Shown here: positions 1 to 12,183 of the stretch, one piece after another
How the letters are laid out: each line of letters opens with the position of its first letter
Numbering within the stretch: position 1 is the stretch's first letter
Assembly (NCBI GenBank): GCA_013115125.1
Contig: JABANN010000091.1
Coordinates: forward strand, 1 to 64,000
Length of the DNA stretch: 64,000 bases
Source of the DNA: Perkinsus olseni
Taxonomy: Eukaryota > Perkinsozoa > Perkinsida
Direction of reading: 5' to 3'
Notes under the pieces: model-generated
The model's database searches: none
What the model was told of the DNA's origin: nothing
Seen by the model: only the letters and a program-made list of their open reading frames with translations
Made by a program: the position numbers and the translations under genes

Positions 1-1033
1 TATACAAAGTGATCATCGAGAATAGTTAATCTAGATGGCTGCGCTCCGCTCAATCGTCGCTCGCCCTGCGACAAGACCCTCACGCGAGACCTGCTTCGAG
101 GCACGTTCTCGACTTACGCTCCCATAGGAGATCCTTGGCCGCAACAAATTTCACTCCTCATGTTATCACCTGTCTCTGGTAGGATACCAGCTGATTGCCA
201 TCGTTCGTTGTAGCAAAGTAGCGGTGCTGCCGATGCACCGCGGTTGCAGAGGGGGCGTTGCCCCTTGGACACCTTCAAGGGCCGCAGACCAAGGTGATTC
301 ACGCAGATCCTTTGTGCAGGAGCTTGAGGGTGAACGAGCGCACCGGGCGTGGGTTCATCATCAGCGTAGCTTCGGGGTCGGCTGTTTTGAAGTAGCGTGA
401 ACTGTATCATGCCTCTACTCGAATCATGCTTCCATCAACCGGGGATCTTCGGTGTGATGATTGATGTTATGGGTGTTGTCTTGTAGTAGTTTCCTCGGGC
501 CCTCTTGTCTCTCTTTCTCATGTCCGAGGTCCGCATACCGGTCAAGCTGTTTGTAGGGAAGCTCCCATGCGACTGGGCTGAGGATAACGTTCGGAGCTTA
601 TTCGGACCGTAATAACGGGAGGCTTCGACTGTGTGCTGAGATGCGCGGCGATTGTACCATGTACAGCACGATGTACAAGGAAAGCTTCTACCTATCGAGC
701 GACTAGCGCAGCGACATCGAGGCACTCTCATCAGAGGAAATGGCATCGTCCGCCTTTTCTGGCACTTTTCTGAGCCTCTGGTGTCTTCACCACAGGAGGC
801 GGAGATTTGGGACAGAGCGGCAATCAGAACCCAGACAGATTGGCTCTCGATCTCCTGAGCTTGGTCTTCGTATTATGAGGGGGCCAAGTGACTCCATGTT
901 GATCCCTCGGTCTGATTCCGCCCTTCTCTGTGCGCCCCTTCGATGGCACCGTTGAGTAGACACCGACTGGGGAGGATGCACCCCTCTCGGGTGCTTGGTT
1001 TTTGGTTGGTCTCGAGGCTCGATCTTCCGTCAG
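1..1033. other. No gene recognised
   Basis: No open frame here reads like a known family. The first half of RRM1 of the downstream RNA-binding gene (its RNP2 strand) should lie upstream of 1034, but I could not find it. A short frame starting at an ATG near 35 and a Gly-rich exon-like stretch near 790-830 are possible coding pieces, neither supported. Confidence 0.4.
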
Positions 1034-4000
1034 TTACGGTGATGTTGAGGAAGTGAGCATCATCAGACCGAAGACCAATCCTGGAAAGGGACAGAAATAC
1101 GGTAGGCGATGGGCTGGAGGGCACGACAAGCGCCGCTGTGTTGAAGTAAAGGATGAGCTCCGCTTCCTCATGAGTCCTATTTGAGATAGCCTATCAGAAT
1201 TACAGTGACCCTATCGCCGATGGGGTCACTCTAATTCTGAAAGTATTAGCTAGAGTAATAGACTGAGTATGACATGTTGCAGTGAAGGGCTTCATAGTGC
1301 GTAGGTCACGGTGGAAAGCGGGGCTTTTTATCATCTACGCTCACTATAATTACAGTAGACGTTCCTTAGAGGGAGTAGAGGGGCAAGGGATTTGCACTGC
1401 AAATCATTTTACTGCAAATTTTGCAGTAAAAGGTTACAGTAGAGGGATTTGCACTAGGTGCCCTTGTGTTACACCAGTGGGGTATTTTGATGGCCTTAGA
1501 TTGGTCCAGTCTTGGTTTGCGAGTGAAAGTGTGGTAAAGAGAGTGAATATTCGAAGTGTCGACTTTAAGTTAGTTTTCGTTCCCTCGCGAGGGTGGAAAG
1601 GCCGTAGTGATCGGTCAGGGTCGTTTTCGTCATTCTAGGTTGTGCTTTTGTGAAGTACGGGGCGATACAGGAGGCAGCAGCGGCCATCGAGGGTATGGCA
1701 GGGAAGCAGACGGTGAACGAGGTACTAGTGGGCTGATGGTAGAATGTCAGACTGTCACGCACATGACCAGGGTTCTAATCCTTCATCTGGAAGTATATTA
1801 CCATACTCCTCAGAGTGCCGGCCCTCTTCAAATACAGTACGCCAACGGAGAGCCAGAAAGGCTGGGACTTCCGGATGACACGGAAGGGGTGGCTCAGAAG
1901 CTATTCGTGGCCAACGTAATACAACGGTTGAACTCGGGCTTCCGCTTGTACAGAGCCTCCTGGTGAAGTGTTCCTTGGTCGGGATTGTGATTTTTCATCG
2001 AGCTATGTTTAATCGTTACGAGATGTGACACAGATGAAAAACGTTATACCTGAAGTTTGTCTAATCGTTTTTCGGGCTTATGACGATTGTTTAGTACACG
2101 TGATAATACACTGGACTACGCAAGCAAGCATTACAGTGCGGTACGATTGAGTGGAACCAGATCTATCGTTACAGCATCGTAGAACTCTGCTTCGTTGGGC
2201 TTATCTTGGGCGTCCCAGAGCTGGCCGAGGAGCTGCGGTCAGCATGTCTGGGGATGGTGATCAGGTACCGGCCGAAGTGGATGATGGCGAACTGAGGAAA
2301 GTTTTTAGCGAGTGGGCCCTTGTCAATATCGCCCGTGCATCGCGGGAGTTGTGGAAATTCAGGTATGGTACGGTTACAGAAGCTTACTGTATTCAACCGA
2401 GGAGACCAGGAGGAAATAGGGCGGCCTTTGTGAGGTGATAGGGCGTGAAGAAATGGATTGGCCGGGAATCGAACCGGGGACCTCTCGCAGGTTCTCGAAG
2501 AAATCCGACGCCCTTCGAGCGATTGATGCTTTGAATGACAAGTTCACCTTCCCGAACAACGACCGTCCACTTGCAGTGAAATGTGCCGAGACGAAGGAGC
2601 AGAGGTACTAGGCGAAGCGAAGCGATTTTTGAATTACTGTTTTCCGAACCCGTTGAATGCAACGTTATCTTCTGGGGAACGGTTTCTGAAAAACGTCGGA
2701 GTGAATCGTAGGTTTTTGCTTTCCGTAGTTTTGAGGATGAAAATCGTGACATTTTCACGCACGATTATGTGGCCGTACTTTTTCAATTCAGAGACGCTCA
2801 TCGACAGGAGATGGACATGTCGCGTTCACAGCAGTCCTCAGCCAACCGGTATAACGGTGACAGCGGTTACGGCCCGGGCCCGGCAGGGGGATTCCGTCAG
2901 CGACCTGTACGTGGTGAAGTGCTCGTTTGCCTGACTGTGTTTCGTGCCACGCCTGTGACGCTTTTCTTGCTCAGTCCCCGCCGCCGGGACCACCTGCTCA
3001 ACCGAGGAAAGCAGGCGATTGGACCGAGTAGTACTTCGGGTGCTCACCAGACTACCTCTCCTGTGTTCGAACAGCGCTTCCAAGATTATCTTTTACACGT
3101 TGAAGTTGATCGTAGAGGCACTAGTGAGATTCGAAACATGTCTATTGAACACCCCCGCTGAGTGGAAGGAGCTGACGTATTGCTATTGAGCCATGACGAG
3201 TTGGTGAATTTCAGGTATCTGAGCCAATCAGACGGCCGGTATTACTATCACAATGCACGAACTGGTCAAACGCAGTGGGATGTTCCTTACGAGGTACTAA
3301 TTTCTGTTTCTGATACCATAAAACCGCGAACTTCTGGGCAGTTTCAAAACATGGGGCCACCGCCTGCTCCATCCCCCCAGCCCCAGCAACAGGATCGGAG
3401 GTCGGTCATGGGCTTTCGCAGAATGAAAGATACGCCTTCTATTGTAGTTACGGTGGTGGATATGGTCCTATGCAGACGCCTCGGGCGCAGCAACAGAGGA
3501 GGGACGGTCCTATGGGAGGTAGAATTCGGGGTTCCCAACGCTCACTGGGGAGTGCACGTCAACGGGCGACGTTACGTTTTTTATGGTATGTTTGACATAA
3601 CCGCTCTAACAAGCGCGGTACGCTGCGTGAGCAGCACCAGACGCGCTCATATGCCAACTTTCTATGAACGGGCAGAAGTATAACTGGGGAGGGAGCATGC
3701 TAATAGTAGTATACCATCGCTACCCAGTGAGTGAACCCACCCCCCAGAAGCGGGATCACTGTTTTTAATGGATGAGTTACTTATGAGCACACTCCCAGCT
3801 GAATCAACCGCAATCACGAATATGGGGGCTGGTTTGGTGATCCATTAGTACGTGTTTTGGGAGTACCACTCCTTTCCCAAATCTTATTACGCTTTTCGCG
3901 GATATTGTTAAAAGCGGCAGCCGAAGCTCCTTCGTGTTGCTTCCGTTCTCGGGTTCGGCTCCCTCGTCACAAGTCACAGTTATCATCAGTCACTCTTGAG

Positions 4001-4605
4001 GCCCGTCTATGGGGACACTGTGGGCGCAATGGGGGACGCTCAGCGCTAGTCTATGGTCTTCGGGAGCGGATCCTTCACGGAGTCGTCTATGGTCGAACTC
4101 TCTGCACTCCTCCTCAGCAAACGTCTTCGTTTATAATATCCCTCCGGAGTGGACTGATGGCGATCTCGTAAGAGAATTCGGCTCGTGTGGAGCAATAAGC
4201 ACTACAAGGTGAGAGAATTTTGGTGCTTCGCTCCGCTGTAAAAATTGACGTTTTTCGCTCAGAGTCATTATTGACTCCCAGACGAACCAGTCGAAGGGAT
4301 ACGGATTTGTGTCATTCCACGAAGTCCGAAGCGCTATGAAGGCGTGTGATACTATGGACGGGTTCATGACCAGCACAGGCCGAAGACTGAAGGTTCAGGT
4401 AATCTTGCTATCTTGCTCTCACTTGCTGATTCCTCAGCAATCTTTGGCAGATAAAGAAGGGAGAAGAAGAGGCTGCTGCTCAAGCGTTGGGGATACCTGT
4501 TAGCCAGGTCAAAGCTCATGGTAAGCAAAGGTCTGCCGCTCGTTTTTTCATCCGAGATTTTCAGCGGACCATGGCGGGTCGGGTAACCGAGCCACTCCGT
4601 ACTAG
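1034..4605 (+). CDS. CELF/Bruno-like RNA-binding protein, RRM-RRM-WW-RRM (5' end not resolved)
   Basis: RNA-binding protein expected to act in splicing or mRNA control. Exons read by eye: 1034-1101, 1639-1721, 1814-1915 (RRM1 into RRM2, with CAFVKYGAIQEAAAA), 2265-2311, 2363-2434, 2491-2604 (RRM2, GNRAAFVRFSKK and ETKEQR), a Gly/Gln/Pro-rich linker, a WW domain reaching 3214-3293 (YYYHNARTGQTQWDVP), more Gly/Gln linker, and RRM3 from about 4110 (NVFVYNIPPEWTDGDL; KGYGFVSF) through exons ending 4208, 4263-4398, 4451-4520 and 4565-4605 with TAG. Exon phases agree across all introns I could fix. RRM1/2 plus a C-terminal RRM3 is the CELF/Bruno plan; the central WW is unusual for animal CELF. Two introns are tRNA-like (1722-1813, 2435-2490). 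Domain calls are firm; the linker exons and the start are not. Confidence 0.85.
1194..1240. repeat. Near-perfect inverted repeat in intron
   Basis: TCAGAATTA...GTGACCC pairs with GGGTCAC...TAATTCTGA, giving a hairpin of about 20 bp with a short loop, inside the 1102-1638 intron of the RNA-binding gene. It could be a tiny MITE remnant or a structured intron element. Confidence 0.7.
1722..1813 (+). repeat. tRNA-like intron, forward, with A-box and B-box halves
   Basis: This whole 92-nt GT-AG intron resembles a tRNA. GGGCTGATGGTAGAATG (about 1730-1746) looks like a D-arm/A-box, and GGTTCTAATCC (1771-1781) is a B-box/T-loop with one mismatch. The flanking exons join in frame (..TVNE / SAGPLQ..). 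A full cloverleaf does not form, so I call it a tRNA-derived intron and not a tRNA gene. Confidence 0.75.
2435..2490 (-). repeat. tRNA-like intron, T-arm inverted relative to host gene
   Basis: A 56-nt GT-AG intron. On the minus strand it reads GAGAGGTCCCCGGTTCGATT then CCCGGCCAATCCATTTC, a 5-bp T-stem, T-loop and tail. The host RRM2 runs in frame across the splice (NRAAFVR / FSKKSDALRA). The splice acceptor CTCTCGCAG lies in the complement of the tRNA-like part. Confidence 0.85.
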
Positions 4606-5238
4606 GAATGCTGTTGTACAGTAGAGAATGAACCAGCTTCAGATGACACTGCTACTGCTTCCGTCTCTCATCGAGAAGGTTTGAGTTGTAGAGTTATCAG
4701 CCGAAGGGGAGCTGCCCCTCCTATACTAGTTTTCTCCGTGTGCGTGAGTTTAGTCCAACGCCGGTTCAGGCTTTGTTAGGCCCTTCCCGATGTGCTCAGT
4801 TAGAGACTCTCTGTAGCGTTGATACGCAGTGGGATTAGATGGTTTGTTAAGAACTTTTCCGTATGGACTTCGGTTCGTCAATGGTGGCTAAGTGAGCAGC
4901 ACAGGTCTCGGAGGCAGCCTGCATTATGCAGAGGTATTCAGTAACTCGAAGATTATCGTCGGACTCCGTTACTGTTGCCCAGCTGGTGCACAGGTCTCTG
5001 CATGGAATCAGTGAGCACCTCGAACTGCTCACAGCAAGCTATACGTGGACTGGGGATGTTCTCGCATCGCTTGACTCGAGACGCCGAAGCAGTGGTACCT
5101 TGGCTCAGCTTGACGCTAGTGAATGACTTTATCAGTGCTATGCCGATAGAATCTCTGGATTCCACTCAACCATTGTCTTGAGTTCCCTTAAGGTTGACGC
5201 TTCCAAGAGACACTCTCAAACCCCTCGTTTTTGTTTTG
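4606..5238. other. Intergenic, nothing recognised
   Basis: Between the stop of the RNA-binding gene and the start chosen for the prenyltransferase. The frames are short and show no family signature. The 5' UTR of the next gene is probably here. Confidence 0.5.
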
Positions 5239-6519
5239 ATGGTTTCTCCTCGAGTTTTGACCTGGAAGGCCACCGTGGTGATATCTCGCCCCGGCATGTG
5301 GTTCGTCCTCATTTGGTTCTACCTCTGGCCCACTGGTGGTTATTGGAGTGTCTTCCACAGCTTCCCCTTCTACATCGGTCTGCTGTCGTCCACTCTACCG
5401 CTCAACCTGCTCATGTTCGGTATAAACGACATGGTAGATTTCGATGTGGACCAGTTGCACACCCGTAAGGGCAGCTACATCTTCGGTGCTAGGGCGAGCA
5501 GGTCTGAACTAGCTCAGCTTCCCTTGCTCATGGCCGTCATTATTCTATGTCCGATCGTCGTTCTCGCGGTGATGGCCACGGAACGAGTGAATTCCGCTCT
5601 CTGGGTCCTCTGCTTTCTACTGTGTAACATAGTGTACAACGTACCTCCAGTGGCATTAGCTCGTAAGCCTTACGACGTAAGGGCCCTTGGGAGCTCCCCT
5701 GTGTGCTCCTCGGGGTATCATGCATTACTCTGTTCTCATGCGAGATCAACAACCTCCCTATACCATCAATAGGTAATACCCCACCTTGTCTAACCTCGTT
5801 CTATGCTCGACAGATTCTCAGTCTCTTCCTGGGTTGAACTGGTGGAAACTGTCACCTGAGGGCACCCTGGCCGGTTCGACACAAATTTTGTCCCCGCTCA
5901 CGTGGAATGAACACATGAGGCATGAAATATATTCAGGTGGATGGCTATTTCACTGGTTGGCGATGACACGTGGCCAGCTACATGGGGAGATGGTCGATAT
6001 CGAAGGCGATGCAAAATGCGGGAAGAACACCACAGTTGTGAAGCTCGGCCGCCTGAAGGCTCAATGGCTCATGTGGACACTGACTGCGTGTGCAGCCCTC
6101 GTAAGATATTGATCACTGAGTGACCTATGTTTTATGGCTCGGCCTCGAGGGAAGTGCTCGATTTCCTAAATCCAGTGTGGGTCTTGAAGATGAAATAGTA
6201 ATTCACTCACTGAATTTCAGTAGTTGAGTAATACTGTGATAATACACTAGAATCCAAAAGTACTGACATTCGAGTTGTGGCAACTCGAACGACCCCGATA
6301 TTCGTCCACAGTTTCTACCCGTTTATTCAGGTGACCTACATCCTATTGGGCTCTGTGGTGCTAACTACCTACTATCTCATCGATCTAGCGCTATCAGTCT
6401 ACGGCCATACGCGGGGAGCGGGGAGCCTAGAGAAAGATACAACCACCATTTTCAAGGTGCAGAGTATCTTAGGAATCCTCTACCTCTTCTTCGCATGGTC
6501 CAGTCAAGTCTTCGCCTGA
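5239..6519 (+). CDS. UbiA-family prenyltransferase
   Basis: Membrane enzyme of the UbiA superfamily, which moves polyprenyl groups onto aromatic or other acceptors; the substrate cannot be told. Four exons (5239-5676, 5745-5772, 5814-6100, 6331-6519) sum to 942 nt, 313 residues, all in frame. The first Asp motif is NDMVDFDVD and the second is MVDIEGDAKCGKNTTVV, both typical Mg-prenyl-diphosphate sites, within a protein of several hydrophobic helices (for example WFVLIWFYLW and YILLGSVVL). I chose ATG 5239 because a stop in the same frame lies at 5179 and the protein begins sensibly there. The 28-nt second exon is very small. The third intron, 6101-6330, is long and unremarkable. Confidence 0.9.
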
Positions 6520-8203
6520 GTGAGAAGTTGAAGGCTCAGAAGCGTGTTATGGCATGGTTAGTTCTCTCAATATCTTTCTCACAGTACCGCCGGATTTCGT
6601 TGAAAGTTACTCCGGCAATCAACTGCATAGTAATTGCTACCCCGTTTGCCAATCAGAGGTCTAACCGTGCAAACAATACCCTATGAAAAATCGGAGACTC
6701 GCCATTGTGCCTTCGTGACGGCGAGCAGCACATCCGCCCGCGCTCGTGCAAAACCTGAGCCTCATATTCGAACCTAATCGGGTGTATATATGAGCGCTGA
6801 CTGGGAAACGGAAAGGTGTAGGATCAAGACTTACGTGAGCAAATTTTGAAGCATTTTCGAGAAAAGATGGCGTGATGCCATTGAAGTGAAAATCAATCGG
6901 TAGATTGATTCATCCCAGTGTAAGATCGTACTTCCGTACTGATCTGATCCGATTTAGATCTGATCGATCGGTAGATCTTTTGTGATTTGGAGTCACAAAT
7001 TGGGGCTAGAATGCCTCAGGGTGGCCTTCCGGGTGCGTCTCACTCATCACGTTACAGTCACCGTGCGGAGGGCCTCCGCACGAGGCGCCTGCGCTGTTGG
7101 CAATCGGGCATCACTCCGGTTTCCCGGATGTGCACCAGTTTCCCATTACTCGCGGCATCACCACTCTGCCTCTTTCTACACTTCTCTAAGAAGTGACGAA
7201 TACTGTGAACGTCCGGAATCCCCACCTGTGTAATATTGTATCCCTTTTTCCTCCCAGCCTCGCTACCGGGTTCAACCCGGCGGGTAGTCGCCAGAGCCTG
7301 CCGCCTAGTGGCCAGGCGATCCACAATTTAACTACCGCTAATACTCAGGGTATCAGCGCTGAATCACCGCCGGTGATCAAATCGCCGATAGCGCAGTACC
7401 GGCAGGCTGGGGGGATCCTAGAGGAATATACAGGAGTTCCTGAGGAGCTTTGTCCACGGAATGGCCAACTCGCTGCGAGATACTTGCACTACGTCCCCGC
7501 GCTTTCGGCCGCCCTGCGGGCCTTCCTCACTGATCATCAGTGACTGATGTACACCTGACCTTGCCCAGGTGGCCCAGGCTAGGCCGACCACTTCTCGGAT
7601 GGGCTATCGCTTCGAGAGCCTTCGATCGCGACTTCGCTGCCCTCGTCCTGCTTCTCTTGTCCGCTCCACTCGCGCGGAGCTCAACTTCCTGCCCGGCAGG
7701 AAGTCGCAGGCATGTGGCCGGATGTTGGCCTCACGGACAGAGTTCTGCGCGACCATCGCGCTGCGATGCCCAAGAGTCTTCCCCAGCCATCGATGGGGGT
7801 CAGCTATCATATAAACAGCTTTTCTTTCCAGCTCTTCTTTGCCGAAGGAATACTCTTGACTTGCAACCTGCTTCTACGATGATCGTTGTACGATCGTGAA
7901 CTCATCTTCTCATACTGACTTTCAGGTTGTGAAATACACTTTCTACGTCGCCGTCGTCAGTGTGTGGCATCATCATATATGTGCAGAAGGACATCATGTC
8001 ACCTCTGCATCACGTCTGAGCCTCAGACCTATTGAATAGGTCATTTTATGTGAGTCATACAAGAACATAACAGGTTTGATGTTGGATGCAATACTGGCGG
8101 GAGCTTCGCTTATGGTGTCAGTCACGCTCTGCTTCAACAGTCTTACAGTCAACTCTACTGGTGGCGCTTGAGGTGGAGGTATCTTGAGACTAGAGCGAAG
8201 TAG
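6520..8203. other. No gene recognised; possible exons only
   Basis: Several open frames of 60-120 codons occur on the + strand (7193-7543, 7540-7899) and - strand (7058-7324), but none shows a family motif or a clean exon chain. TTGATCGATCGGTAGATC-type palindromes cluster at 6890-6990. A palindrome, CTACCGGGTTCAACCCGG, lies near 7262. Confidence 0.4.
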
Positions 8204-8847
8204 TTATAGTACTGCCGGGCAGTAACTGCCCGCAATACCAGCGATGCAGCGTGTAGTAGTGGTGGCACAGGGCGTAGTAGTTGTGGCACAGGGCGTAGTG
8301 GTGGTGGCACAGGGCGTAGTAGTGGTGGCACAGGGTGTAGTAGTTGTCGAGGTAGTAGTTGTAGTTGTGGTTCTGGTTGTAGGAGCATTTGTTGTTGTGG
8401 GGGCAACATTGTATCGATAAATATCATATCCCGTAGTAGCGGTTGGAACATGCAGATACTGATATCCATTCTCTATGTAGCAATCGCTGAGAAAAAACTC
8501 ATCATAATATCCGGCCGAATCCTTCACGATTTGGTCACATGAAGAGTTCAGCGTCATGGCAAATCGTGGCGAGCTGGTGCTCTGCTGAAGCTCATATCCA
8601 CAATCATATTCACCTTCACGTAGGTGGCCTTTATAGGGAGTTATGTAAACCCTACCGCCCCGCTGGCGAGTGAACTTGAATTGGAGGATGTCTGGCTCGC
8701 CACTAGAAGAAGAAGAATAGAAGGTGTAGGTTTTATCGATGGGAGATCCCAGTCCACCAGAAGGGTCTTCATTGTCACCGAGGAAGACCTCAGAATGCAC
8801 TGAGCGGCAATGAAGATGAAGTACAGACCAGTTAGGCGGAGGTACAT
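8204..8847 (-). CDS. Secreted protein with Thr-rich tail; frame break after the signal peptide
   Basis: Unrecognised secreted protein. The start MYLRLTGLYFIFIAAQC is a signal peptide. A globular part of about 120 residues with spaced cysteines follows (GGLGSPIDKTYTFYS; YDCGYELQQ; IENGYQYLHVP), then a Thr-rich tail with repeats of TTTTPCA ending TRCIAGIAG. The signal peptide and body are in different frames: compared with the paralogue at 10 kb, one base appears to be missing around 8799. That is a true frameshift, a base-call error or a pseudogene. The tail looks like an O-glycosylated stalk or wall-anchoring region (inference). It is transcribed divergently from the paralogue. Confidence 0.75.
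8235..8400 (-). repeat. Minisatellite coding the Thr-rich tail
   Basis: Units of about 21 bp (GTAGTAGTGGTGGCACAGGGC, read on +) repeat 4-5 times and encode TTTTPCA. Copy number probably varies between strains, as for other coding minisatellites. Confidence 0.85.
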
Positions 8848-10033
8848 TGAGTGAATGTGGAGTTAAGCTGAAGTGATGGATTCCTCAATACGACGGAAGG
8901 ACTAAAACGCCATTGATCGGTGTGGCAAAGCTGTGCCATTCAAACTCGGGAGGTGGGAATGTTGTCCCCGGCCCGGGGACCCCGGGAGTATCATATCTCG
9001 GGACGCAAAGGGCCATTGATGACCATGTTGAATATTGTATCTCGTTTAAGCTCCTTAGGGAGTGTCTTGAAGCCTTGGATTATGATGACTGATTGTTAAA
9101 CTTGTGCATCACGCTCATGCTTCAGCTCATCGTCGCTCGTCGTTGTGCGGATCCCTGTCTAAGTTAGACAGTCTCAGTTAGGCATATCGGATAGACCCGC
9201 CGCCAATACCAATCCTGGGCTTCTCGAACCCGGCTATCCGTCGGGATATTCGCGACCGGCATATTCTGTCGGTCAGGTTCTGAACACTCAGAATCCGACC
9301 AACAACATAGTCGAGATAATCGCTTCCGTGCCACTCTTTCCTAACGCAACCCTTCCCGTATTGATGGGGTCCACATCATGGCAACTCGTACATCACCAAG
9401 TATGGACCTTACTACGTGACTATTGTAGCACAAACCAAGCGACGAATAATGGTGAAGTTGGTTCGAGCAACTTCATCGGGTTGCTCATAAGTTATGAACA
9501 TCACTGAGCATATGGATTGATGCCTCTCGCGGTGACTGAGGAGGCTACCGGGCCACCACGGCCGGGAATTCGGAGTTCCTTGGTGATGCCATCCAGCCGC
9601 AAGTCAGTCAGTCAGGCCGTTCAGATATTCCTCTGAGGCAAAGCAAAGGCCGGATGATAGGCGTGTCCGAGGTAGGGGCGGTGCCCCTGGGACACAGCTT
9701 CTAGGGCACTGCGGCTCGCACACTGGGAGTAGTGCACGAAGTTGACGATACAAATCGTCCGTCTCTAACGAGTCATCAGTGATGACTGAGTCATCATCGT
9801 GATCGCCAATTAATGTTAAAGAGAGGGCCGAAGAGCCAATGCCTTGTCCGCCACGGAACAAGGGGTAGTGTCTGATGCATTCCTGGTCGAAGAGCAAGCC
9901 CTGAATTGGGCGGCATGCCTGCGCGGAAGACCGGTTACAGCAGGGATTCGCACAGAACGGTATGGTATGGCTCGCACAACGACGAACAGTGAAGACTTCG
10001 TTGGCAAGCATGATAGAGATTATGAACTTCCAG
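8848..10033. other. Divergent intergenic region
   Basis: It separates the 5' ends of two secreted paralogues, so it should hold both promoters. No TATA-like or initiator motif stands out. A 135-codon minus frame (9604-10011) lacks family features. Short inverted repeats, such as CGGGAATTCGGAGTTCC near 9563, are present. Confidence 0.4.
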
Positions 10034-10493
10034 TTTTCGCACTAACTATCACTACCTTCGCCTAACTGGTCTTTACTTCATCTTCGTTGTCGCTAAGTGC
10101 GGCCCTGAGGCCTTTCGCGGTGACAATGAGGATTCTTCCGGTGGACTGGGATCTCCCGTTGATAAAACCTACACCTATTATTCCTCTACCACTGGTGAGC
10201 CAGATATCCTGCAATTCAAGTTCACTCGCCAACAGGGTGGTAGGGTATTTATAACTCCCTATAAAGGCCATCTAAAGAAAGGTGAATATGATTGTGGATA
10301 TACTCTTGACCAGGGCAGCGGTGCTCAACGCTTCACAGTGACGCTTAACCCTCCATGTGACCAAATCGTCGAGGATTCGGCAGGTTATTATGATAAGACC
10401 TTCCTTACTGGTTGCTATATAGAGAATGGATATCAGTATCTCCATGTTCCGACCGCTTCTACTGGGGTGGACCAATACCAACTTCAGAGATGA
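10034..10493 (+). CDS. Paralogue of the 8.2-kb secreted protein, no Thr-rich tail
   Basis: About 140 residues closely match the protein on the other strand at 8.2-8.8 kb: GLYFIFVVAKCGPEAF, then GDNEDSSGGLGSPVDKTYTY, VFITPYKGHLKKGEYDCGYT and YIENGYQYLHVPTAS. It ends QYQLQR and stop at 10493, just where its relative enters the TTTTPCA tail. Where the relative has ATG this copy has CAC, and no ATG lies upstream in frame before a stop, so either an upstream exon is spliced in (an acceptor TTCCAG lies at about 10028-10033) or the copy is broken. The body reads in one frame without the shift seen in the relative. Confidence 0.7.
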
Positions 10494-12183
10494 TACGTGT
10501 GATCCGTTTGGGTGAAGGTTGAGTGAAATCTTAACATGGGTCTCGTAGCACGAGGAGCCCCAGCTGAGCCGATGATACCAATATTATGACCGATGAATCC
10601 AATTCTTGACCGAACGTTGTATCATTAACATCGTTGAACGATCCTTTCCATGATTTTATGTGGTAACCATCACACAAAAGTACTGTAGGAGTACCCATTA
10701 CGAGATTTATTGATGTCGTCCTCTGATAGAGGACCTCCGTTGATACTAGTCATCAGTGATGACTCATCACACTGGACTAGGAATGATCCCTATGCCTTTA
10801 CTGGTTGAGTTGTACAGTAACGAATTGAGCCAATGCTCGAACACCAAGGAAATGACTGAAAAAAAGGGAGAAAGACGGGGAAGAACTGTGTCTTCATGGT
10901 TATGAAAGACTCTTGACTCTCGAACGAGCGATGGGAATACGTTACATATTCGTTACGGGAATACGTATTATACGTAGGACTTGCAAATACTCGATCCCGC
11001 TGACGAGGTAGGTCAGCTGAAGAGTAGAAAATTCAGGCAGAGAATTGCGGTAATTCCTCCGTGGGCCGAATCGCATGAAGCATCGCATAATGCGGAAGTC
11101 TTGTGACGTGACTGATGAAATGTGCTGAGGGTGGGTCCCACCCGGTGGGAAATTGGTGTCACCAACTTGGTGAGTCACTCGCCGTGAATGAATAACTTGG
11201 ATCCTAACTTGGAAGCGTACGATCCTCATACTACCGAAGATCCTGCCAGAGTCTTCTCATGTAGTGAAGAGACTTTGTGAGAACCGCAGCAGTTGAGTCA
11301 ACTTTTTTACAACTCAGTTGACGAGAGGCCTTTGTAAGCCCTGAAAATAGTATGAAGCTTGTATCAGAGAAATGAAGTGGCGCTAGATGCTTTAGAGAGG
11401 GGGGACCAAGAGAGAAGGGACGATAGGGGAGGTGGAGAATGGAAATGCCAGATGGGGCGACTCTGAAATTATGTGAAAAGATAAGGACCTGTGTATCCCC
11501 GAGGATGAGCTATTGTCAGAGTGATTCAAGAATCTGAAGAAAAGTAGGAAGGCATTGCGTATTAAAGTATGAACATTCTGACGGGGTGGATCCCCAGGGG
11601 ACCTCGGGGACAATTCTGGAAAGTCGACACAGTAATGTAAAAGTCGAAAGAGGACCAATAAATGAACAATGTTGAAGATCCTCGAAGGCGCCGCCTTCTA
11701 CTAGAGCTTTCCGCCTACACGGGCCTTGATTTGAGGCTGAGGAAGTCGATACCAGGAATCCCTATAAGAGTCTCATAATAATGACTATTAGATACTGATA
11801 TGAGAGTCTCATCATAGTCGGCTCGTTAACGCCGACAGGAAGAGCGCTATTAGCGATTCGCGAACCCATGCAAATGTGGGAGCCAGTGTAGTCACTACTC
11901 AGACTCTGAGGCATCAAATGAGCCCACGGCGGCAGGAAAATAGTGCCTGAATACTTTTATTCTCCTTACTACGCAGCCATATACAGTATGTGCTGAACTT
12001 CAGATCGGAGTGCGTGCAATTAGCGTTGCTAAGTTAACAACGCCTTCAGTCTGAAGGCTTCAGACCAAGCACAAAGTGAAGAAGTTGATGTAGCCACCAG
12101 TAAGATCCAAGAGCTCTGCAACCTACCTCCATCTTGGGATGTAAATTACATCGGATGTACATCATGAAATTCCCGCCGACGCT
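10494..12183. other. No gene recognised
   Basis: Short frames only. Small palindromes such as TCATCAGTGATGACTCATCA near 10750 and TGGGTCCCACCCGGTGGGA near 11133 are the only structure noticed. Confidence 0.45.

Noticed and set aside
7262-7280. GGGTTCAACCCGG as another tRNA-like B-box
   Set aside because: It is a simple palindrome and matches the B-box only partly.
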